Of a DNA stretch of 10,467 nucleotides, positions 6,781 to 10,467 are shown piece by piece. The position numbers were made by a program, and so were the translations under genes. Below the pieces are notes generated by a model. The model had not been told where the DNA came from, did not search any database, and was given only the letters and a program-made list of their open reading frames with translations. Origin of the DNA: JBMFLE01 sp049971355 (GTDB lineage: Bacteria; Patescibacteriota; Patescibacteriia; UBA2591; UBA4787); contig JBMFLE010000024.1 of the NCBI GenBank assembly GCA_049971355.1, forward strand, positions 1 to 10,467, in the 5' to 3' direction. Numbering within the stretch: position 1 is the first letter of the stretch; each line of letters starts with the position of its first letter.

Positions 6781-6808
6781 TTGACAAATTTTGATTCCGG
6801 TTTAAAAT
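6781..6808 (+). promoter_or_regulatory. possible distal plus-strand promoter upstream of rpsF
   Basis: A perfect TTGACA (6781-6786) is followed after 16 bases by TAAAAT (6803-6808). It points toward rpsF, about 175 bases away, and would produce a long leader. It may be secondary to the better promoter at 6950-6977, or a chance match in AT-rich DNA. Confidence 0.35.
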
Positions 6809-6846
6809 AAAATATATTTTTTCTCTTATCAATTGTAACACCGCCT

Positions 6847-6876
6847 ATTATAACATCAAGATAAAAAGATTATCAA
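6847..6876 (-). promoter_or_regulatory. promoter of the methyltransferase gene
   Basis: On the minus strand TTGATA (6876-6871) and a perfect TATAAT (6852-6847) are 18 bases apart. The start would lie near 6840 and give a leader of about 65 bases before ATG 6774. A second, weaker minus-strand option is TTGATA at 6832-6827 with TATTTT 17 bases downstream. Confidence 0.5.
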
Positions 6877-6949
6877 TTATTCTTTATAGAAATTGGAAAT
6901 TATTTGCGAACTGTTTAGCTGCTGAATAAAGTCCCTTCTTAGATGAGGC

Positions 6950-6977
6950 TTGACACATTTTATTAAAATAATATAAT
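6950..6977 (+). promoter_or_regulatory. rpsF promoter, leaderless geometry
   Basis: A perfect TTGACA (6950-6955) and a perfect TATAAT (6972-6977) are 16 bases apart. The rpsF ATG is at 6985, seven bases after the -10 box, exactly where transcription should begin. No room remains for a ribosome binding site or for an S6:S18-type regulatory leader on this transcript. Confidence 0.8.
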
Positions 6978-6984
6978 CAGTATT

Positions 6985-7377
6985 ATGTTATATGAATTAT
7001 TATACATTATTCCCCCACCATTTACTGAAAAAGATGTATTAAATATTCAGAAGAGCGTTGATGAGGTAATCGAAGGCGCAGAAGGCAAAGTTGTTTCTGA
7101 AGAAAATTTGGGTAATAGGAAATTAGCTTATCCGATCAAACATATTCGTCGAGGTTTTTATATTCTTGTTAATTTTGAAGGTGAACCGGGTAATATAAAA
7201 AAAATTGAAAAAAAACTAAAATTAATGTCTGAATTATTAAGATTTTTAATTGTCAAAATTCCAGCTGTTTCTAAAACAAAGGTACAAAAAGAAGAAGCAG
7301 AGAAAAAGACAGAAGAAACTGAAAACTTAGACCTTAAAACATTAGGGGAGAAAATTGATAAATTATTAGAAATTTAA
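6985..7377 (+). CDS. rpsF: small ribosomal subunit protein bS6
   Basis: bS6 pairs with bS18 on the platform of the 30S subunit. The 130-residue protein begins with the family strand MLYELLYIIPP and shows the bS6 core through about residue 93, including LGNRKLAYPIKHIRRGFYILV (pieces at 42-62) and the LRFLIVKIP strand (85-93). A charged tail (about 94-130) rich in Lys and Glu follows, as in many bS6 proteins. The start is clear because the N-terminal strand begins at once and an excellent promoter sits 7 bases upstream, giving a predicted leaderless mRNA. It heads the conserved order rpsF-ssb-rpsR. Gap to ssb is 86 bases. Confidence 0.96.
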   Translation: MLYELLYIIPPPFTEKDVLNIQKSVDEVIEGAEGKVVSEENLGNRKLAYPIKHIRRGFYILVNFEGEPGNIKKIEKKLKLMSELLRFLIVKIPAVSKTKVQKEEAEKKTEETENLDLKTLGEKIDKLLEI

Positions 7378-7463
7378 TAGATTTTCTTCAAAAATTTTAA
7401 ACCAAGAGGCAAGGGAATTTTTAGTAGAAAGTTATAATTCATAAATTTTTTAAGAATTTTAGT

Positions 7464-7901
7464 ATGAATGTTAATAAGGCCATTATTTTAGGTAATGTCA
7501 CTCGCGATCCAGAGATAAGGAATTTGCCTTCTGGACAGAATGTCGTTTCTTTTGGCGTTGCCACCAATCGATTTTGGACCGATAAGCAGAGTGGTGAGAA
7601 GAAGAGTCAAGTTGAATTTCATAATGTTATTGCTTTTGGAAGATTGGCTGAAGTAGTTCAACAATTTCTGAAAAAGGGTTCTTTGGTTTATGTTGAAGGT
7701 CGGTTGCAAACGCGTAATTGGCAAGACCAACAAGGAGCCAAACATTTTCGTACAGAGATTGTTGCCGAAAGACTACAATTAGGGCCAAGACCTTTTGGTC
7801 GCACAGTAACCGAGCCCGAAGCTGCAACAGAAGGAACAGGTCTAGTCGAAGAGACAGTAGCACCAGAAGAAGAAATTAATCCGGAAGAGATACCGTTTTA
7901 A
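7464..7901 (+). CDS. ssb: single-stranded DNA-binding protein
   Basis: SSB coats single-stranded DNA in replication and repair and recruits partners through its acidic tip. The 145-residue protein has the OB fold in residues 1-105, opening with MNVNKAIILGNVTRDPEIR and containing FHNVIAFGRLAE (52-63) and VYVEGRLQTRNW (75-86). A linker with acidic residues leads to the C-terminal tip PEEIPF (140-145), the equivalent of the usual DDDIPF interaction motif. It sits between rpsF and rpsR as in most bacteria. The upstream gap contains a perfect TATAAT (7433-7438) without a convincing -35 box and no Shine-Dalgarno sequence, so co-transcription with rpsF is likely, with possible extra initiation. Confidence 0.96.
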   Translation: MNVNKAIILGNVTRDPEIRNLPSGQNVVSFGVATNRFWTDKQSGEKKSQVEFHNVIAFGRLAEVVQQFLKKGSLVYVEGRLQTRNWQDQQGAKHFRTEIVAERLQLGPRPFGRTVTEPEAATEGTGLVEETVAPEEEINPEEIPF

Positions 7902-8003
7902 GCAGACGAATAGTCTAACTCTGCCTACTGGATAGCGGGCCGGGGCATTCAAAGATGTTCAGCCGAATGAATATTCGAAACATTCTTTAGTTTATTTATA
8001 TTT

Positions 8004-8219
8004 ATGAACAGCGATAATCAAAAACAGTGTTATTTTTGCTTAAATCAAATTAACGAAATTGATTACAAAGACGTTAATTTATTAAGACGCTTTCTTTCTT
8101 CTTATTTTAAAATTTTACCTCGCCGAAAAAGGGGAACTTGTGCCAAACACCAGAGAAAATTAGCCCAAGCCATTAAAAGAGCAAGAATAATGGCCCTGTT
8201 GCCATTTGTTAAACAATGA
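8004..8219 (+). CDS. rpsR: small ribosomal subunit protein bS18
   Basis: bS18 binds bS6 and 16S rRNA on the 30S platform. The 71-residue protein has the core DYKDVNLLRRFLSSY (20-34), the basic RRKRGTCAKHQRKLAQAIKRAR stretch (within 40-61) and the end ALLPFVKQ. C9, C12, C46 and H49 form a plausible zinc site, so this is the zinc-ribbon (C+) form of bS18. It closes the rpsF-ssb-rpsR cluster; rplI (bL9), which often follows, is absent. The 102-base gap after ssb is locally GC-richer (GCGGGCCGGGGC, 7936-7947) and holds short overlapping inverted repeats around CGAATGAATATTCG but no clear regulatory RNA. No ribosome binding site precedes the ATG. Confidence 0.95.
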   Translation: MNSDNQKQCYFCLNQINEIDYKDVNLLRRFLSSYFKILPRRKRGTCAKHQRKLAQAIKRARIMALLPFVKQ

Positions 8220-8241
8220 TAGATTTTGAGAGGTAAATTAC

Positions 8242-8275
8242 CGTCGAGATAAGAGTGTTTTATAATCATTCGACG
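8242..8275 (+). promoter_or_regulatory. candidate efp promoter flanked by an inverted repeat
   Basis: A perfect TATAAT lies at 8261-8266, 37 bases before the efp ATG, but no good -35 box precedes it. CGTCGA (8242-8247) and TCGACG (8270-8275) flank it as a perfect 6-base inverted repeat with 22 bases between. It could be an operator or an mRNA hairpin; both the promoter and the repeat need proof. Confidence 0.35.
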
Positions 8276-8303
8276 TCTTTAAATTTGTAGCAAAAATCAG
8301 TCC

Positions 8304-8864
8304 ATGCTTGACATTAATGATCTCAAAAAAATTGGTATAATTGTTCAAATTGATAACCAGCCTTATATTGTTTTAGATTCACAACATGCCAGGACTGCTC
8401 AACGTCGAGCTTTTGTTAGAACAAAGTTAAAAAATTTGATTACCGGCGTAGTCATTGACAAAACTTTTAATGCCGGTGATAAAATTGAGGAAGCAGAGGT
8501 CGAAAAGATAGAGGCTAATTATCTTTATTCCGACGAAGAGAATATTTATTTGATGAATACGATTAGTTATGAGCAATTTGCTTTGGCTAAAGATTTATTA
8601 TTTGGTCGTGAAAAATATCTTAAAGAAGGACAAGAAGTAACTGTCTTGTTTTTTAATCAAAAACCAATTAATATTGAATTGCCCAAAAAAGTTGAATTAA
8701 GGGTTATTGAAGCGCCACCTGGCATCCGTGGCGATTCAGCCAGTAATATTATGAAACAAGTAACCCTGGAAACTGGTTTAAAAATTAATGTGCCCCTTTT
8801 CATTAAAGAAAATGATATTGTTAGAATAAATACCGAGACAGGAGAATATGTGGAAAGGGTCTAA
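8304..8864 (+). CDS. efp: translation elongation factor P with a non-canonical tip loop
   Basis: EF-P binds ribosomes stalled at polyproline stretches and promotes peptide bond formation. The 186 residues give the normal three-domain length: KOW-like domain I (about 1-62), OB domain II (63-125) and OB domain III (127-186) with the signature IRGDSASNIMKQVTLETG (141-158). The domain I tip loop reads HARTAQRRAF (28-37). Aligned without gaps to E. coli EF-P, the PGK tip (P32-G33-K34) becomes T31-A32-Q33, so the lysine that EpmA/EpmB modify is a glutamine. R34 or R30 could act instead, as arginine does in EarP-type EF-P. The gene lies between rpsR and pilT with no modification enzyme nearby. No Shine-Dalgarno sequence precedes the ATG. 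Confidence 0.95.
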   Translation: MLDINDLKKIGIIVQIDNQPYIVLDSQHARTAQRRAFVRTKLKNLITGVVIDKTFNAGDKIEEAEVEKIEANYLYSDEENIYLMNTISYEQFALAKDLLFGREKYLKEGQEVTVLFFNQKPINIELPKKVELRVIEAPPGIRGDSASNIMKQVTLETGLKINVPLFIKENDIVRINTETGEYVERV

Positions 8865-8914
8865 TTATCAATAATCCTATTATTTTGGCATTTGTAATTG
8901 GTAAAATAATCAAT

Positions 8915-9964
8915 ATGAATTTCACTCTTGATGATATCTTTCAAAAAGCAGCTGAGCGAAAAGCCTCGGATGTTCATTTAGTTGATAATCAGCCACCGGT
9001 TTTTCGGATTGACGGTATTTTGGTCCGGAGCAATTTCCCTGTTTTAAAATCAGAAGAGATTATTAATTTAGTCGGCCCACTTTTAACTGAAAAACAAAAA
9101 AATCAAATCTTTGAAAAAAAAGAATTGGATACCAGTTATGAACTCAATCAGATTGCTCGTTTAAGAATTAATCTTTATTGGGAGAGGGGGAATTTAGCTT
9201 TAGCCGCGCGCTTAATTTGGCCCCATTTGCCGACTATGGAAGAAATTGAGATGCCACCTATTACCTATGAGCTATGTAAATTAAATCAGGGATTAATTAT
9301 TGTTACTGGGCCGGCTGGTTGTGGTAAATCAACAACCCTAGCAGCAATGATTAACTATATTAATCAAAATCGGTCTTGTAATATTATTACCCTCGAAGAT
9401 CCAATTGAATTCGTTTTTTCTTCTGACCAGAGTATTGTTTCCCAAAGAGAATTGGGTAAAGATATGCTTTCTTTCCAAGAGGCCTTAAAGCACGTAGTTA
9501 GACAAGATCCAAATGTAATTATGGTTGGCGAAATGCGAGATTTAGAAACGATTGCTTTAGCTATTACTTTAGCAGAAACTGGTCATTTGGTTTTAGCTAC
9601 TCTTCACACACCAAATACTTCACAAACCATTGATCGGATTATTGATATTTTTCCACCCTATCAACAAACTCAAATTAGGCTTCAATTAGCCCTGTCTTTG
9701 CGGGCTATTATTGCTCAACATCTTTTACCCCGAAAACCCTCTGGCCGAATTGCTGTCAGGGAGATTTTGATAAATACTCCAGCTATAGCCAATTTAATTC
9801 GAGAAAATAAAATCGCTCAAATTAAATCAGTTCTTCAAACTAGTTCTAAAGAGGGGATGATTTCAATGGAGCAATCGCTTAATCAATTGATTAGGCGTAA
9901 ATTAATCACCAGAGAAGTAGCCTTAGCTCACACTCTTTATCCTGAATTAATAATAGAAGAATAA
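8915..9964 (+). CDS. pilT: type IV pilus retraction ATPase PilT
   Basis: PilT is the hexameric cytoplasmic ATPase that depolymerises type IV pili for twitching, adhesion and DNA uptake. The 349-residue protein has the N-terminal PAS-like domain (about 1-100, opening with ASDVHL at 17-22 and FRIDG at 30-34) and the secretion ATPase domain: Walker A GPAGCGKST (132-140), Asp box ITLEDPIEF (158-166), Walker B VIMVGEMRD (201-209), and His box GHLVLATLHT (223-232). IANLIRENK (291-299) corresponds to the AIRNLIRE motif that marks PilT rather than PilB. I choose ATG 8915, since the in-frame TTG 8885 adds ten unhelpful residues and the protein then starts like other PilTs. No ribosome binding site is visible; TAAAAT (8902-8907) ends seven bases before the ATG but lacks a -35 box. 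No other pilus gene is in the window. Confidence 0.95.
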   Translation: MNFTLDDIFQKAAERKASDVHLVDNQPPVFRIDGILVRSNFPVLKSEEIINLVGPLLTEKQKNQIFEKKELDTSYELNQIARLRINLYWERGNLALAARLIWPHLPTMEEIEMPPITYELCKLNQGLIIVTGPAGCGKSTTLAAMINYINQNRSCNIITLEDPIEFVFSSDQSIVSQRELGKDMLSFQEALKHVVRQDPNVIMVGEMRDLETIALAITLAETGHLVLATLHTPNTSQTIDRIIDIFPPYQQTQIRLQLALSLRAIIAQHLLPRKPSGRIAVREILINTPAIANLIRENKIAQIKSVLQTSSKEGMISMEQSLNQLIRRKLITREVALAHTLYPELIIEE

Positions 9965-10038
9965 ATAAGTGTACGATGGGTGTTCCCGATGTATTTCATT
10001 TTGTGCAATAATAAGTTGAAATAAATTTATTAAGAAAA

Positions 10039-10074
10039 GGTGGATTATAATTGCGATGGCAAAAATAATCCACC
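10039..10074. terminator. long hairpin between pilT and tRNA-Arg, possible terminator
   Basis: GGTGGATTAT (10039-10048) and ATAATCCACC (10065-10074) are a perfect 10-base inverted repeat. The loop holds a second stem, TTGC (10051-10054) with GCAA (10059-10062). On the plus strand the next T-run (10082-10086) is eight bases away; on the minus strand TTTTCTT follows the stem at once, so it fits a minus-strand terminator better. It may also work for pilT or in both directions. Confidence 0.5.
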
Positions 10075-10102
10075 CTGTTAATTTTTGACTGTCAATTTTA
10101 GG

Positions 10103-10174
10103 GTCCCTGTAGCTCAACGGATAGAGCACTGGTCTTCGGAACCAGGGATAGGGGTTCGATTCCTCTCAGGGACA
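10103..10174 (+). tRNA. tRNA-Arg (anticodon UCG)
   Basis: The 72 bases fold into a full cloverleaf. The acceptor stem GTCCCTG/CAGGGAC is perfect with discriminator A. The D arm is GCTC/GAGC, the anticodon arm CTGGT/ACCAG with loop CTTCGGA, and the T arm AGGGG/CCTCT with loop TTCGATT and one G-U pair. Anticodon TCG reads CGA and possibly other CGN codons. The 3' CCA is not encoded (ATT follows). No clear promoter is seen; TATAAT at 10046-10051 lies in the upstream hairpin without a proper -35 box. Confidence 0.96.
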
Positions 10175-10188
10175 ATTAATATCGTTAA

Positions 10189-10259
10189 GCCCCCATAGCT
10201 TAATGGTAAAGCAGTTGCCTCTTAAGCAATTGATCCTGGTTCGATTCCAGGTGGGGGTA
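10189..10259 (+). tRNA. tRNA-Lys (anticodon CUU)
   Basis: The 71 bases form a cloverleaf with acceptor GCCCCCA/TGGGGGT, D arm GCTT/AAGC, anticodon arm GTTGC/GCAAT with loop CTCTTAA, and a perfect T arm CCTGG/CCAGG with loop TTCGATT. The anticodon CTT reads AAG. The first acceptor pair is G1-U72 and the first anticodon-stem pair is also G-U. The discriminator is A and CCA is not encoded. It lies 14 bases after tRNA-Arg, so the two are probably co-transcribed. Confidence 0.94.
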
Positions 10260-10277
10260 AAAAAGATAGGGTTAGGG

Positions 10278-10291
10278 GGGGGCAGTCCCCC
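10278..10291. other. G5/C5 hairpin after the tRNA pair
   Basis: Five Gs (10278-10282, the end of an eight-G run) and five Cs (10287-10291) flank a CAGT loop. It may end tRNA transcription or shield 3' ends, but no T-run follows. Confidence 0.35.
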
Positions 10292-10302
10292 AGAGATCAA
10301 TT

Positions 10303-10339
10303 GAATTTTGAATTTTGAATTTCGAATTTTGAATTATTT
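10303..10339. repeat. GAATTTT heptanucleotide tandem repeat
   Basis: Four consecutive 7-base units (10303-10330) read GAATTTT, GAATTTT, GAATTTC and GAATTTT, followed by a degenerate unit GAATTATTT. The stretch contains no gene and lies in the repeat-rich 208 bases that end the window. Confidence 0.8.
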
Positions 10340-10410
10340 GAATTGGACATGAACCTCAAAATGGGACACCATTTGTGTAATTTCTAAACCCTAATTTCCA
10401 ATTTCTAATG

Positions 10411-10467
10411 AAATGTCAAAGTTCCAATGTTAAATGTCTAATAATTCCTTTTTGACATTTTGACATT
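10411..10467. repeat. inverted AAATGTCAAA repeat, cut by the window end
   Basis: AAATGTCAAA (10411-10420) is perfectly inverted by TTTGACATTT (10451-10460), and a further TGACATT (10461-10467) starts another unit in tandem. Just before it, AATTTC-rich units (about 10379-10410) recur with small changes. The element continues beyond the window. No coding sequence is visible here. Confidence 0.65.

Noticed and set aside
7902..8003. Possible S6:S18-binding or other regulatory RNA before rpsR
   Set aside because: Only short overlapping 5-base inverted repeats are visible; I could not build the known motif by eye.
8885..8914. TTG start extending PilT by ten residues
   Set aside because: The added residues are not family-like and ATG 8915 gives a normal PilT N-terminus.
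9947..10129. Minus-strand 60-residue ORF
   Set aside because: It overlaps the end of pilT, a structured hairpin and tRNA-Arg; no coding evidence.
10260..10467. CRISPR array
   Set aside because: The units are about 7 bases and contiguous, without the regular 20-40-base repeats and unique spacers of a CRISPR array.

Overview
The window reads as a piece of a low-GC bacterial genome, most probably from the Candidate Phyla Radiation (Patescibacteria, Parcubacteria-like). This rests on protein character, not on a database match: an archaeal/CPR-style thymidylate kinase, an EF-P with a non-canonical tip loop, a TRM11-like methyltransferase with an EPYLG motif, an rpsF-ssb-rpsR block without rplI, tRNAs without encoded CCA, and intergenic AT-rich short repeats. 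TGA behaves as a stop and none of the genes has an internal TGA, which argues against the code-25 lineages (Gracilibacteria/Absconditabacteria).

Layout. Bases 1-2808 hold a promoter, a small HAD-family hydrolase, an intrinsic terminator, thymidylate kinase (tmk) with its own promoter, and a polyprenyl-phosphate sugar-1-phosphate transferase for surface glycan synthesis. Bases 2846-4354 encode GatB of the tRNA-dependent amidotransferase. Bases 4552-5082 encode a dCMP deaminase, followed with a 4-base overlap by the decayed start of a P-loop (deoxy)nucleotide-kinase-like gene. The rest of 5083-5502 holds a strong palindrome and a 17-codon ORF with an excellent ribosome binding site. A THUMP/TRM11-like methyltransferase lies on the minus strand (5503-6774), divergent from the block rpsF (bS6), ssb and rpsR (bS18) at 6985-8219. 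EF-P (8304-8864) and the pilus-retraction ATPase PilT (8915-9964) follow. A long hairpin, tRNA-Arg(UCG), tRNA-Lys(CUU) and about 200 bases of repeat-rich non-coding DNA close the window.

Themes. Three genes and one wreck serve nucleotide metabolism (HAD/5'-nucleotidase-like, tmk, dCMP deaminase, dead kinase). Most of the others are translation or replication housekeeping, with one glycan gene and one type IV pilus gene. Expression signals are distinctive: nearly all genes lack a Shine-Dalgarno sequence, and tmk and rpsF have sigma70-type promoters whose -10 boxes end 7-8 bases before the ATG, implying leaderless mRNAs.

I do not see a new multi-gene system (defence, mobile or biosynthetic) here. 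The best leads are the leaderless promoters, including one that overlaps a terminator, the freshly decayed kinase, the EF-P tip variant, and the structured DNA at 5319-5449 and at the right end.
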